From assembly GCF_013265555.1 (NCBI RefSeq), contig NZ_CP041345.1, positions 976,581 through 1,040,580 of the forward strand: a stretch of 64,000 nucleotides of DNA, read 5' to 3'. The notes beneath the pieces are model-generated. The model was given only the letters and a program-made list of their open reading frames with translations, had not been told where the DNA came from and ran no database searches. A program made the translations under genes and the position numbers. Shown piece after piece: positions 1-9,456 of the stretch (the stretch's first letter is position 1; each line of letters starts with the position of its first letter). The stretch comes from Tenuifilum thalassicum (lineage in GTDB: Bacteria; Bacteroidota; Bacteroidia; Bacteroidales; Tenuifilaceae).

Positions 1-112
1 TCTTCCTCATGGTACAATCTGTTTAGAGGATGGAATCCTTATCGATGTTTTTAGTCCTGTTCGCGAGGATTTTCTTGATGGTAGTCAGGTCTCATATTTT
101 GGTAAAAAATAG
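1..112 (+). CDS. kdgF: KdgF-like cupin, C-terminal end only
   Basis: The frame starting at base 2 is open to TAG at 110-112 and gives 36 residues ending a protein that began outside the window. The visible part contains PHGTICLEDGILIDVFSP followed by REDFL, which resembles the C-terminus of small cupins of the KdgF type. These convert 4,5-unsaturated uronates from alginate or pectin lyases to the linear keto sugar. The four genes that follow (uronate transporter, SDR reductase, KDG kinase, KDPG aldolase) fit that role. Only the last strands of the cupin are visible, so the family call leans on context. Confidence 0.6.
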   Translation, partial: LPHGTICLEDGILIDVFSPVREDFLDGSQVSYFGKK

Positions 113-167
113 TTTGATGAATTTTTGAGCTTGTAAAAAATGTCTGGCTCATTTTAAAATTAGAATC

Positions 168-1460
168 ATGAAGATAAAAGGGTTACGTTGGTGGATTATT
201 GGGCTAATAGCATTGGCTACAGTAATCAATTATATCGATAGGAGTACACTTGGTGTTATGTGGCCAAGTATTTCGAAGGATTTAGGAATGGAAAAGGACG
301 ACTATGCCATTATCCTAAATTTCTTTATGATTGCCTATGCTGTTGGTCAATCGGTTTCTGGAAGGTTATTCGATAAAGTTGGAACACGAATTGGTTATGT
401 TATTGCAATAGGCGTTTGGGGGCTCTCCTCGTTTATGCATGCATTTGCTCGAGGAATCTTATCGTTTAGCTTCTTCAGGATTACATTGGGTTTAGGTGAG
501 GCTGGCAACTGGCCAGGTGCTGCAAAAAGCAATGCAGAGTGGTTCCCAATTAAGGAACGAGCCATTGCTCAGGGGTTGTTTAATGCCGGTGCATCAATTG
601 GCTCTGTTATTGCTCCCCCTCTAATCGCTCTTTTGTGGGCTGCTTTTGGTTGGCAGGTAACTTTCATGATTGTCGGCTCATTTGGTATAATGTGGCTTAT
701 TCCATGGCTCATTATAAATAAAAAGGGACCAAAAGAACATCCCTGGATTACTAAATATGAGCAGGAGAAAATTATTAAAGGACAGCATGCTAAAGAGAAC
801 ACCGTTGAGGGCCAAAAGGGTAAATGCTTAAAAGATATCCTGAAGCATAGAGAATCATGGTCGGTTCTTGTTTCGCGCTTCTTCCTTGAACCAATCTGGT
901 GGCTTTTTGTTGGCTGGATGCCAATTTATTTGGCCGAAGTATATGGATTCGATGTAAAACAGATAGGACTTTTCGCATGGGTCCCCTATGTTGGAGCAGC
1001 CATTGGTAGTATTAGCGGTGGTTACTTTTCTGGTAAAATGATTAAAAATGGTGCAACCATAAACCGCGCCCGAAAAACTGCAATAACCATTGGCGGTGCA
1101 ATCATGTTCCTTGGACTTTTGGCAACAATATTTTTAGCCAATACCCCTCTAAAATTTGTCGTGATAGTTGCGTTTGTCCTATTTGGCTTCCAGTTTACCA
1201 TTGGAAATATCCAGACCTTACCATCCGACTTGTTTTATGGTAAATCCGTTGGAACTCTTGCTGGTTTTGGTGGTACCGTTGGGGTTTTTGCTGTTATTGC
1301 CATGAATTTCCTTGTACCAGTAATCTCAAAGATTTCTTATACCCCAATTTTTGTAATGATTGCGGTATTTGTACCGCTTGGTATTTGGGCAATATACTAC
1401 TTTGCTAAGGATATTCGCCCTGTTGATGAGAAAGAAACAAAAACAATAAGTATTAAATAA
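168..1460 (+). CDS. MFS hexuronate (uronate) transporter, ExuT-like
   Basis: 430 residues with about twelve hydrophobic segments, the usual size for a major facilitator protein. The N-terminus has the INYIDRSTLGVMWPSI stretch typical of the anion:cation symporter branch (ExuT/GudP), and helix 4 has the GLGEAGNWPGA motif typical of hexuronate carriers. It should import monomeric uronates or deoxy-keto uronates across the inner membrane. It lies 55 bp after the cupin and 32 bp before the SDR gene, so the three are probably one transcript. The exact substrate cannot be read from sequence; the neighbours suggest an alginate-derived monomer. Confidence 0.85.
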   Translation: MKIKGLRWWIIGLIALATVINYIDRSTLGVMWPSISKDLGMEKDDYAIILNFFMIAYAVGQSVSGRLFDKVGTRIGYVIAIGVWGLSSFMHAFARGILSFSFFRITLGLGEAGNWPGAAKSNAEWFPIKERAIAQGLFNAGASIGSVIAPPLIALLWAAFGWQVTFMIVGSFGIMWLIPWLIINKKGPKEHPWITKYEQEKIIKGQHAKENTVEGQKGKCLKDILKHRESWSVLVSRFFLEPIWWLFVGWMPIYLAEVYGFDVKQIGLFAWVPYVGAAIGSISGGYFSGKMIKNGATINRARKTAITIGGAIMFLGLLATIFLANTPLKFVVIVAFVLFGFQFTIGNIQTLPSDLFYGKSVGTLAGFGGTVGVFAVIAMNFLVPVISKISYTPIFVMIAVFVPLGIWAIYYFAKDIRPVDEKETKTISIK

Positions 1461-1492
1461 TAAACCATCATTAACCTTTAAACTTTATAATT

Positions 1493-2245
1493 ATGGAATT
1501 AAAAGGAAAAGTTGTAATTGTGACAGGTGGGGCCAGAGACATTGGCCGTGAAGTTTCGGTGAAACTTGCTAAGCTAGGTGCAAAGGTATGTGTTAACTAC
1601 TTCGACAACAAAGAGGATGCCGATGAAACCCTTAAGCTAATAAAAGAGTTTGGTGGCGAGGCTATAATTGCTCAAGGTGATATGACTAAATTAGCCGATG
1701 CTGAACGTTTGGTTGCCGAAACTTGCGCTGCTTTTGGCGATAGAGTTGATGGACTTGTTAATGTTGCAGGTGGCCTTGTGGCTCGCAAAACCCTTGAGGA
1801 AATTGATGAAAACTTCTACCAGTTCCTCTTTGATGTGAACTTCAAAACCATGCTATTTGCCATGAAAGCTGCTGTGCCAAAAATGACAAATGGCGGTTCA
1901 ATTGTTAACTTCTCGTCGCAAGCTGCTCGCGATGGAGGTGGCCCTGGTGCTTCTCTTTATGCATCTTCAAAAGGTGCTGTTGCTACCTTTACTCGTTCTA
2001 TGGCAAAGGAATTAGGACCCAAAAATATACGTGTTAATGCACTATGCCCAGGCATGATTGCTACCTCGTTCCACGACCGGTTTACTAAACCCGAGGTGCG
2101 CGAAAAGGTAGCTGCTTCAACTCCTCTGCGTCGAGAAGGTAAACCTGAGGAGGTGGCTGATCTTGTTGCATACCTACTATCCGATGATTCAACCTTTATT
2201 ACTGGCGCTAACATCGATATAAATGGTGGTTTATACTTCTCGTAA
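1493..2245 (+). CDS. SDR-family oxidoreductase, probable DEH (4-deoxy-keto-uronate) reductase
   Basis: 250 residues, a classical short-chain dehydrogenase. The nucleotide-binding motif TGGARDIG is at about residues 11-18, the NVAGG motif at about 89-93, and the catalytic YASSK with the upstream Ser at about 156-160. The C-terminus ends in the common DINGG pattern. In alginate operons of marine Bacteroidota an SDR in this position reduces 4-deoxy-L-erythro-5-hexoseulose uronate to 2-keto-3-deoxygluconate, which feeds the KdgK and KdgA encoded just downstream. The cofactor (NADH or NADPH) is not assigned. A plain 3-oxoacyl-reductase-like enzyme is the alternative if context is ignored. Confidence 0.75.
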   Translation: MELKGKVVIVTGGARDIGREVSVKLAKLGAKVCVNYFDNKEDADETLKLIKEFGGEAIIAQGDMTKLADAERLVAETCAAFGDRVDGLVNVAGGLVARKTLEEIDENFYQFLFDVNFKTMLFAMKAAVPKMTNGGSIVNFSSQAARDGGGPGASLYASSKGAVATFTRSMAKELGPKNIRVNALCPGMIATSFHDRFTKPEVREKVAASTPLRREGKPEEVADLVAYLLSDDSTFITGANIDINGGLYFS

Positions 2246-2311
2246 TTACTTTCATTTGTTCTTGAGAGTTTTGGTTTAGTTCTTAATATTAACTTAAATT
2301 TCGTCTAATCT

Positions 2312-2362
2312 AAGCCGAATAAGTTTACTTTGATTTTATGTGTATTTATTCGGCTTTTTTTT
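2312..2362 (+). terminator. Intrinsic terminator or attenuator between SDR and kdgK genes
   Basis: An 11-bp perfect stem (AAGCCGAATAA at 2312-2322, TTATTCGGCTT at 2346-2356) with a 23-nt loop runs into a T tract at 2355-2362. It ends 10 bp before the kdgK start, so it may partly uncouple kdgK from the upstream genes. The loop is long for a terminator. Confidence 0.6.
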
Positions 2363-2372
2363 CTCTAAAGAT

Positions 2373-3410
2373 ATGAGCAAAAAGGTAGTTACTTTTGGGG
2401 AAATCATGTTGAGGTTGTCAACACCAGGTTATCAGAGATTTACTCAAGCAAAAGAGTATAACGCTACTTTTGGCGGTGGTGAGGCAAATGTTGCAGTTTC
2501 CCTTGCAAATTATGGAATTAACGTTGATTTTGTAACTCGTTTACCCGAAAATGATTTAGGGCGTGCTTGTAAAATGGAACTTCAAAGGTTCGGAGTAGGC
2601 ACTGATAAGATTATTTATGGGGGCAATAGGCTCGGAATTTATTTTCTTGAAACGGGTGCCGTTAGTAGGGGAAGTAAGGTCATTTATGACCGTGCATATT
2701 CTGCTTTTTCCGAAATAAAGCCCGGAATGATTGATTGGGAAAAGGTATTTGAAGGTGCCGATTGGTTCCATTGGACGGGGATAACACCAGCCGTTTCACA
2801 AGGTGCTGCTGATGTTTGCCTTGAGGCTATTCAGGTTGCAAACCGAATGGGATTAACTGTTTCGTGTGATTTAAACTATAGGAAAAACCTTTGGAAATAC
2901 GGCAAGAAATGCCACGAGGTAATGCCCTCACTAGTTGAAGGATGCGATATCGTTCTTGGCAATGAGGAGGATGCAGCAATGGCGCTTAACATTCATCCCG
3001 AAGGTGTTGATGTTACAGCTGGAAAGGTTGAAGGGGCTGCCTATGAATCAGTATCTCGTCAAATCATGGCTAAGTTCCCAAAAGTGAAAAAGGTTATTAC
3101 AACTCTTCGAAGTTCAATTAATGCTAACCATAACAACTGGGCTGGTGTCCTCTGGGATGGCAAAAAACTTTATGAATCCCGACATTATCAAATTACCCAT
3201 ATAGTTGATAGAGTAGGAGGTGGTGACTCATTTATGGGAGGACTTATTTACGGCTTACTTACTTACCAAGGTGATGATCAGAAAGCGCTCGACTTTGCTG
3301 TTGCTGCATCATGCCTTAAGCACACTATTCCTGGTGATTTTAATATGGTTACTGTGGACGAGGTGGAAAAACTGATGGGTGGCGACGCATCGGGACGGGT
3401 TTCTAGGTAG
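2373..3410 (+). CDS. kdgK: 2-keto-3-deoxygluconate kinase, PfkB family
   Basis: 345 residues from the ATG at 2373. A GTG 33 bases upstream is in frame but sits inside the terminator hairpin, so the ATG is preferred. It opens with KKVVTFGEIMLRLSTPG, the usual start of KDG kinases. The substrate-binding FGGGEANVAVSLA follows near residue 37, and the PfkB signature with the catalytic Asp is DRVGGGDSF near residue 285. It phosphorylates KDG to KDPG with ATP. kdgA follows after 165 bp, giving the final two steps of uronate breakdown to pyruvate and glyceraldehyde 3-phosphate. Confidence 0.88.
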   Translation: MSKKVVTFGEIMLRLSTPGYQRFTQAKEYNATFGGGEANVAVSLANYGINVDFVTRLPENDLGRACKMELQRFGVGTDKIIYGGNRLGIYFLETGAVSRGSKVIYDRAYSAFSEIKPGMIDWEKVFEGADWFHWTGITPAVSQGAADVCLEAIQVANRMGLTVSCDLNYRKNLWKYGKKCHEVMPSLVEGCDIVLGNEEDAAMALNIHPEGVDVTAGKVEGAAYESVSRQIMAKFPKVKKVITTLRSSINANHNNWAGVLWDGKKLYESRHYQITHIVDRVGGGDSFMGGLIYGLLTYQGDDQKALDFAVAASCLKHTIPGDFNMVTVDEVEKLMGGDASGRVSR

Positions 3411-3575
3411 AATTATCCGACCCCTTGCTTTTTTCCATGCAAAAGGGGCTGGCTCTATTAATTTTGCAAGGTGTGGTAAAAACGCTTAGTTACTATAATG
3501 CTATAATTTGTTTTTTAAGAGACAGCCGCCTTTTGCTTTGGTTTTGCATTTTTAATACTAATAAAAAAATCCTGT

Positions 3576-4247
3576 ATGGCACGTTTTTCTAGAATTGATG
3601 TGGCTTTAAAAATGAAAGAAACTGGATTAGTCCCTGTATTCTATAATGAAAGCCTTGAGATTTGTAAAGCAGTTGTAAAAGCCTGTTACGATGGCGGTGT
3701 GCGTTTATTTGAATTTACTAATAGGGGAGACTTTGCCCATCTTGTATTTGCAGAGCTCAATAAATGGGCAATAAATGAGATACCCGATATGATTCTGGGA
3801 GTAGGGTCCATAATCGACGGAGCTTCTGCCGCATTGTATATTGGTCTTGGTGCAAATTTTATTGTTTCACCAATTGTTGATGAGGAAACCGCAAAAATTT
3901 GTAATAAACGAAAAATTGCTTGGAGTCCTGGTTGTGGTTCGGTTACCGAAATTAGTAAGGCCCATGAACTAGGAGCAGAGGTTGTGAAGATCTTTCCAGG
4001 AAAGCAGGTTGGTGGACCTGAGTTTGTTAAAGCTGTCAAGGGCCCTATGCCTTGGACTAGTATCATGCCAACTGGGGGTGTTGCTCCTAGTGAGGATAAT
4101 CTTAAGGAATGGTTCAATGCTGGGGTAACTTGTGTGGGAATGGGATCAAAGCTGTTCCCTAAGCAGGTGATTGAGAATAAACAGTTTGAATTGATATCTG
4201 CTAAATGTGCCGAAGTGCTTGAGATTATTAGTAGGGTGAAAAAGTAG
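3576..4247 (+). CDS. kdgA: KDPG (2-keto-3-deoxy-6-phosphogluconate) aldolase
   Basis: 223 residues, a class I KDPG/KHG aldolase. Visible elements are the LVPVFY entry strand, FEFTNRG carrying the general-base Glu near residue 47, the SPIVDEE turn, the PGCGSVTEI loop, the Schiff-base Lys in EVVKIFPG near residue 138, and the phosphate-binding PTGGVAP segment. The enzyme splits KDPG into pyruvate and glyceraldehyde 3-phosphate. It closes the alginate/uronate cluster and is followed at once by a bidirectional terminator. Confidence 0.88.
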   Translation: MARFSRIDVALKMKETGLVPVFYNESLEICKAVVKACYDGGVRLFEFTNRGDFAHLVFAELNKWAINEIPDMILGVGSIIDGASAALYIGLGANFIVSPIVDEETAKICNKRKIAWSPGCGSVTEISKAHELGAEVVKIFPGKQVGGPEFVKAVKGPMPWTSIMPTGGVAPSEDNLKEWFNAGVTCVGMGSKLFPKQVIENKQFELISAKCAEVLEIISRVKK

Positions 4248-4293
4248 CTCGATAATTAAACTTGCACATTTGAAAGAATTTATCATGGTGTAT

Positions 4294-4329
4294 AAAAAAA
4301 AGAGGCTGATCTCCAGCCTCCTTTTTTTT
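4294..4329 (+). terminator. Bidirectional terminator between convergent kdgA and alaS
   Basis: GAGGCTG (4302-4308) pairs with CAGCCTC (4314-4320) around a 5-nt loop. An A tract lies at 4294-4301 and a T tract at 4322-4329, so the element reads as a terminator on both strands. It sits between the converging kdgA and alaS genes and partly overlaps the alaS stop. Confidence 0.85.
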
Positions 4330-6946
4330 AACTTATAGCTTCCTTGGCTTTTGCAATTGCCTTGTCTAGGCCATCGGGATTTTTCCCTCCTGCAGTTGCG
4401 TAGAATGGCTGTCCGCCACCACCTCCTTTAATCTCTTTGGCTGCTTCCCTTACTATGTTAGAGGCATTCAAACCATGTTTTTCTACCAACGATTCATTTA
4501 TCATTACTGATAGAAGGGCCTTCCCGTTTGCTTCGGTTCCTAGCACAAGGTACAGGTTAGGTATCTCATTCTTTAGCTGGAACGATAGGTCCTTAAGTGC
4601 ATCAGCATTTCCAATGCTAACCTTTTCGCAAATTATGTTGACGCCATTTTTCTCAACTACTTTAGCCTTAAGCGCAGCTTTTACCGATTTTAGCTTTTCT
4701 GCCTCAAGGCTTTCGAGTGTTTCCTTTAGCTTTTTATTATCATCTACAAGTTTTGAGGCAGCTTTCACAACATTCGAAGGATTGCCTAGTATCGATTTAA
4801 TTTCATTAATTGTATCGATTTGAGTGTAAACATAGTCTTCGGCTTTTTCACCAGTAATGGCCTCAATTCGACGTACACTAGCGGCAATTGCACCTTCAGA
4901 AATTATCTTAAAGTAACCAATGTTGCCAGTAGCTTTTGTGTGAGTTCCTCCACAAAGCTCAACCGATTCACCAAATTTTATTACTCTTACCTTTTCGCCA
5001 TATTTCTCGCCAAAAAGAGCCATGGCCCCCATTTGTTGGGCATTTTCAATTGGCACTTCACGATGTTCCTCAAGCTGTATGTTCTGTCTTATTATCTTAT
5101 TTACCCTTTTTTCTACCTGTCGAATTTCCTCATCAGTCATTTTTTGGAAATGCGAAAAGTCGAATCGGAGGTAATCGGGATGTACCAATGAGCCTTTTTG
5201 CTCTACATGGGTTCCAAGTACTGCTCGTAAGGCATTATGAAGTAGGTGTGTTGCAGAGTGGTTGTTCGCAGTACGAATCCTTTTTTCATAGTTTACAGTA
5301 GCAAAGAACGGTACGTTGGGGGTTTGTGGCAGCTTGTCAACTAGATGTATAATAAGGTTGTTTTCTTTAAAAGTATTAAGCACCTTTAGGGTTTCTGAAT
5401 CGCTTTCAAGGGTACCCGAATCGCCAACCTGGCCTCCCGATTCAGCATAAAATGGTGTTTTTTCAAGTACTACATGGTACTGCTCCTTGCCTTTAGCTTT
5501 TACAGTACGCATACGTAAAATGCGCGTATCAGTTTTTAATGTATCATAGCCAACAAACTCAACTTTATCGGATTCGTTTACTGTAATCCAATCATCGGCT
5601 TCAACGGCAGCATCAGCCCTTGAGCGCTCTTTCTGGTTAGCCATTTCGGCATCAAATTCCTCGCGGTTAACGCTTAGGTTATTTTCGCGTAATATTAGTT
5701 CTGTGAGGTCGAGGGGAAATCCATAGGTGTCGTAAAGTATAAATGCATCTTTCCCCGAAATTTCTTTCTTGTTTTCCTTCTTTGCCTTTTCAATGTGCTG
5801 CTCAAGAAGTTTAATTCCAGTTTCTAAGGTGCGTAAAAATGTGGTTTCCTCCTTATTGATTACATTGATTATAAGATCCTGTTGAGCCTTAAGCTCTGGA
5901 AAATGCTCGCCCATTTGTTCAACTAGTACGGGAACTAAACTATCGATAAAGGGTTCGCGGAAGTTAAGGAAGGTATAACCATAGCGAACGGCCCTACGAA
6001 GAATACGACGAATTACATAACCAGCCTTAACGTTTGAGGGGAGTTGTCCGTCGGCTATGGAGAAGCTAATGGCACGAAGATGGTCAGCAATTACTCTCAT
6101 GGCCACATCGGTTTTAGGATTTGAGCCGTAAGGGATTCCGCTCATTTGCGAAATGCGGTCAATTATTGGGGTAAACACATCAGTGTCGTAGTTGCTCTTT
6201 TTCCCCTGAACAACCATAGCTAAGCGCTCAAAACCCATTCCCGTGTCAACATGACGTGAGGGTAGTGGTTCAAGAGTCCCATTAGCCTTGCGATTGAATT
6301 GAATGAACACAAGGTTCCAAATTTCAATAACCAGTGGATGCCCCTTGTTTACCATTTGCTCACCAGGAATTGCCTTACGCTCAGCCTCGTCGCGTAGGTC
6401 GATATGAACCTCGGTACAAGGACCGCATGGTCCGGTATCGCCCATTTCCCAAAAGTTATCCTTTTTGCTTCCCAGCAAGATTCTTTCTGCAGGTAAATGC
6501 TTTTTCCAGCATTCTAACGCTTCAGTATCTCTTTCAATTCCCTCGCTAGGGCTGCCCTCAAAAATAGTTGCATATAACCTATTCTTGTCAATTTTTAGAA
6601 CATCAACAAGGAATTCCCATGCCCAATCAATGGCTTCGCGCTTAAAGTAGTCACCAAACGACCAGTTCCCAAGCATTTCGAACATGGTGTGGTGGTAAGT
6701 ATCGTGCCCAACCTCTTCTAAATCGTTATGCTTGCCCGACACTCGCAAACACTTTTGAGAATTTGCAACGCGAGGATATTTTGCAGGTGCATTACCAAGG
6801 AAAATATCCTTAAACTGATTCATCCCAGCATTAGTAAACATAAGGGTTGGGTCGTCCTTAACAACCATGGGTGCCGATGGTACAATTTGGTGCGATTTCT
6901 CGGCAAAAAAGTCCAAAAATCTTTGGCGAATTTCTTTTGAAGTCAT
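4328..6946 (-). CDS. alaS: Alanyl-tRNA synthetase
   Basis: 872 residues, the normal length for bacterial AlaRS. The start [19 protein letters not shown] is typical. The class II catalytic core follows ([15 protein letters not shown], then [22 protein letters not shown]). The editing domain carries its zinc-binding HSATH motif and the later CGGTH motif. The C-terminal DHHA1/C-Ala region ends with the [14 protein letters not shown] motif. It charges tRNA-Ala and clears mischarged Ser or Gly. It is divergent from the M23 peptidase gene and ends in the terminator shared with kdgA. Confidence 0.97.
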   Translation of the reverse strand: MTSKEIRQRFLDFFAEKSHQIVPSAPMVVKDDPTLMFTNAGMNQFKDIFLGNAPAKYPRVANSQKCLRVSGKHNDLEEVGHDTYHHTMFEMLGNWSFGDYFKREAIDWAWEFLVDVLKIDKNRLYATIFEGSPSEGIERDTEALECWKKHLPAERILLGSKKDNFWEMGDTGPCGPCTEVHIDLRDEAERKAIPGEQMVNKGHPLVIEIWNLVFIQFNRKANGTLEPLPSRHVDTGMGFERLAMVVQGKKSNYDTDVFTPIIDRISQMSGIPYGSNPKTDVAMRVIADHLRAISFSIADGQLPSNVKAGYVIRRILRRAVRYGYTFLNFREPFIDSLVPVLVEQMGEHFPELKAQQDLIINVINKEETTFLRTLETGIKLLEQHIEKAKKENKKEISGKDAFILYDTYGFPLDLTELILRENNLSVNREEFDAEMANQKERSRADAAVEADDWITVNESDKVEFVGYDTLKTDTRILRMRTVKAKGKEQYHVVLEKTPFYAESGGQVGDSGTLESDSETLKVLNTFKENNLIIHLVDKLPQTPNVPFFATVNYEKRIRTANNHSATHLLHNALRAVLGTHVEQKGSLVHPDYLRFDFSHFQKMTDEEIRQVEKRVNKIIRQNIQLEEHREVPIENAQQMGAMALFGEKYGEKVRVIKFGESVELCGGTHTKATGNIGYFKIISEGAIAASVRRIEAITGEKAEDYVYTQIDTINEIKSILGNPSNVVKAASKLVDDNKKLKETLESLEAEKLKSVKAALKAKVVEKNGVNIICEKVSIGNADALKDLSFQLKNEIPNLYLVLGTEANGKALLSVMINESLVEKHGLNASNIVREAAKEIKGGGGGQPFYATAGGKNPDGLDKAIAKAKEAIS

Positions 6947-7047
6947 AAAATTCTATTATTGAAATATTTAAAACTAACTATTTAACCATTTAAAATAAAA
7001 AAAATGCTCTTTTTGTTTGTTGAAAAAATATTTTTACCATAGTTTTG

Positions 7048-7076
7048 TTGCAGTTTGTCAAAAGTGTATTACTTTG
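7048..7076 (+). promoter_or_regulatory. Bacteroidota-type promoter of the first M23 peptidase gene
   Basis: TTG at 7048-7050, an 18-nt gap, then TTACTTTG at 7069-7076 (one mismatch to TAnnTTTG). It lies 21 bp before the ATG at 7098. It excludes the earlier TTG start at 7017, which would lie upstream of the promoter. Confidence 0.55.
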
Positions 7077-7097
7077 CAGCAATTTAGCGTTAAAACT

Positions 7098-8060
7098 ATG
7101 GCAAAAATAAAATATCAATTTAACCCTCATACCCTAACATTCGATGTTGTTCGAATACCATTCTACAAACGATTTGCAAAGATACTAATTCATTTGGTAT
7201 TTTATACAGGCATTTTTCTTGGTTTAGGGTATTCATTTTCTATAATTTACGATACTCCAGTAGAGCGCGCCTTAAAACGCTCTAACGCGGAGTATAACCT
7301 AAAGTATGAACTTGCTCAAAAACGTATCTCGCAGCTAAATCAATCTTTAGCAGCCATAGAGGAAAAGGATAACAATATTTACCGAGCAATTTTTGAAGCC
7401 GATACCATTCCTTTTTCTATTAGAATGGGTGGTTATGGTGGCCATCAAAAGTATTCCAAGTTGTCAAATTCATCTAACTCTGCGATATTACTAAAAACTT
7501 TACGTTCATTAGACGAGCTTACCTGGCGTGCTTACATTCAATCAAAATCGTTTGACGAGGTAATCGATTTAGCAAAGAATAAGGAAAAAATGATTCTATG
7601 TATACCTGCTATACAGCCTATTAATGTAAAAGATTTAGGTAGAATATCCGATTTTTATGGAATGCGTTTACATCCTTTGACACGAAGATGGACAAAACAT
7701 AATGGAATAGATTTTGCTGGCCCTATAGGTACCCCAATATATGCCACTGGCGATGGTGTTGTTGTTGAAGCGGGATATTCTTTCCATGGTTATGGGAATC
7801 AGGTAATTGTCGATCATGGCTTTGGTTATAAAACCCGATATGCCCACTTACATGATATTAATGTTAAGGTAGGCCAAAAGGTTAAGCGTGCCGAAATGAT
7901 TGGTACTCTCGGAAATACTGGTCGTAGTACTGGCCCTCATCTCCATTACGAGGTAATTGTAAGAGGACGGCCTGTTAACCCTATTAACTATTTTAATGAC
8001 ATGACCGAAGAGGACTATCAAAAAATGCTTGAGGGATATTCAAGCCAATTCCTAGATTAG
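7098..8060 (+). CDS. M23 peptidase with membrane anchor (first tandem copy)
   Basis: 320 residues from the ATG at 7098. It has one transmembrane helix near residues 25-48, then a coiled coil (LKRSNAEYNLKYELAQ and following), then a C-terminal LytM/peptidase M23 domain. The zinc ligands are visible as HNGIDFAG and as HLHYEV; GMRLHPLTRRW precedes them. Such proteins cut peptidoglycan cross-links in the periplasm. It is followed 6 bp later by a paralogue of the same layout, so the pair arose by tandem duplication and is probably co-transcribed. The length and NPHTLTFD-type N-terminus are typical of a Bacteroidota-specific M23 subgroup. Confidence 0.85.
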   Translation: MAKIKYQFNPHTLTFDVVRIPFYKRFAKILIHLVFYTGIFLGLGYSFSIIYDTPVERALKRSNAEYNLKYELAQKRISQLNQSLAAIEEKDNNIYRAIFEADTIPFSIRMGGYGGHQKYSKLSNSSNSAILLKTLRSLDELTWRAYIQSKSFDEVIDLAKNKEKMILCIPAIQPINVKDLGRISDFYGMRLHPLTRRWTKHNGIDFAGPIGTPIYATGDGVVVEAGYSFHGYGNQVIVDHGFGYKTRYAHLHDINVKVGQKVKRAEMIGTLGNTGRSTGPHLHYEVIVRGRPVNPINYFNDMTEEDYQKMLEGYSSQFLD

Positions 8061-8066
8061 TAAGTT

Positions 8067-9038
8067 ATGCCAAGGACAAAGTATAAATTTCATCCAGAAC
8101 AGCTTGTCTTTGTTAAAGAGAGAAGAACCTTACGCGAAAAAGTTTGGCTTGTAGCCAAATACATTATTGCCATTTTTGTTATTGGGTTTATATCTTATAT
8201 GGTTTTCCCAATTTTTATCGATACCCCTGAGGTTAGAAAGTTGAAGCGCGAAAATCAGGAACTTCTTGTTAACTACGAGATAATTAGTAAGCGTATTGAG
8301 CATCTTAGCTCTGTGATTGCCGATTTGGAAAAGCGCGACGAGGGTATTTATCGGATTATTTTTGAGGCTAAACCTATTCCTAGTTCTGTGCGTAATGCTG
8401 GCATTGGCGGGGCTAATCGCTACTCCGAACTTGAAAAGCTATCAAATAGTAAGCTTATCGTTGAAACTACCAAAAAGCTCGATGAACTTTCCAAAAAGGC
8501 TTACATTCAGAGCCGTTCCTTTGATGAGATCTCAGAGCTTGCTAAAAACAAGGAAAAGCTACTAAAATCTATACCCGCAATAATGCCTATTCGCGATAAA
8601 GACCTTACGAGGGTGGCCTCGTCCTTTGGCATGCGGATTCATCCGTTTTATAAAGTGCTTAAAATGCATACAGGGATGGATTTTACTGCTCCTACTGGTA
8701 CTAAAATATTTGCCACGGGCGATGGGGTTGTTGTTAAAACTCGATATGCTCAAAGAGGTTATGGTAACCATATTGTAATAGACCATGGCTTTGGATACTC
8801 AACCCTTTATGCGCATATGAGTAAGTTTGCAGTGAGAGTGGGACAACGGGTTAAACGAGGAACAGTTATTGGTTATGTTGGAAACACAGGTACATCTGTT
8901 GCTCCACACTTACACTACGAAGTCCGAAAAGATGACAAGCCGGTTAACCCTATTCATTACTACTTTAACGATTTAACCCCTGAACAGTACGAAAAAATGG
9001 TTGAAATTGCTTCGCAACCTACCCAGAGCTTCGACTAG
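8067..9038 (+). CDS. M23 peptidase with membrane anchor (second tandem copy)
   Basis: 323 residues, with the same plan as the upstream gene: a short basic cytoplasmic tail, a transmembrane helix near residues 30-50, a coiled coil and a C-terminal M23 domain. The zinc-site motifs HTGMDFTAPTG and HLHYEV are intact, so both copies look catalytically competent. The middle segments match closely between copies (AYIQSRSFDE against AYIQSKSFDE), while the N-terminal tails differ. The start ATG is 6 bp after the previous stop, which suggests translational coupling. Confidence 0.85.
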   Translation: MPRTKYKFHPEQLVFVKERRTLREKVWLVAKYIIAIFVIGFISYMVFPIFIDTPEVRKLKRENQELLVNYEIISKRIEHLSSVIADLEKRDEGIYRIIFEAKPIPSSVRNAGIGGANRYSELEKLSNSKLIVETTKKLDELSKKAYIQSRSFDEISELAKNKEKLLKSIPAIMPIRDKDLTRVASSFGMRIHPFYKVLKMHTGMDFTAPTGTKIFATGDGVVVKTRYAQRGYGNHIVIDHGFGYSTLYAHMSKFAVRVGQRVKRGTVIGYVGNTGTSVAPHLHYEVRKDDKPVNPIHYYFNDLTPEQYEKMVEIASQPTQSFD

Positions 9039-9052
9039 TAAATTCTTGAAAA

Positions 9053-9391
9053 ATGCCATATAAAGAAAAAAAAATAGAAAAGTACTACTACTCCATTGGC
9101 GAAGTAGCCGATATGCTTGGGGTTAACACATCGTTGATTCGTTTTTGGGAGAAAAACTTCGATATAATTAAACCGCATAAAAATAAAAAGGGTAACCGCT
9201 ATTTTACTAAAAAGGATATTGAAAACCTTAAGCTGATTTATCATCTTGTTAAAGAACAGGGCATGACTCTTGATGGGGCCAGAAAAAAGATTGCGGCTCA
9301 AAAAGAGGACCTTGCCGAAAACTTTAAGCTTGTTGAAAGTTTAACTAAGATTCGGGAGATGCTGGTTGAAATCAGAGATATGCTCGACTAG
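9053..9391 (+). CDS. MerR-family DNA-binding protein
   Basis: 112 residues. The N-terminal half is a MerR-type winged helix-turn-helix (YYSIGEVADMLGVNTS then IRFWEKNF, with the wing GNRYFTKKDIENL). The C-terminal half is a coiled coil. There are no metal-binding cysteines and no effector domain, so it is a minimal MerR protein. It follows the M23 pair by 14 bp and is probably in the same transcript. In many Bacteroidota this small MerR protein sits next to M23 peptidase genes; the target is unknown. Confidence 0.85.
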   Translation: MPYKEKKIEKYYYSIGEVADMLGVNTSLIRFWEKNFDIIKPHKNKKGNRYFTKKDIENLKLIYHLVKEQGMTLDGARKKIAAQKEDLAENFKLVESLTKIREMLVEIRDMLD

Positions 9392-9456
9392 TACCATATG
9401 AATGCCCATGTTAGGTAAAAATCAACCTAATGGCCTTTTAAACTAACTTGTAGCAC

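Noticed and set aside
3421-3448. Hairpin-like CCCCTTGC...GCAAAAGGGG between kdgK and kdgA
   Set aside because: The stem is interrupted and there is no T tract after it, so I do not call a terminator.
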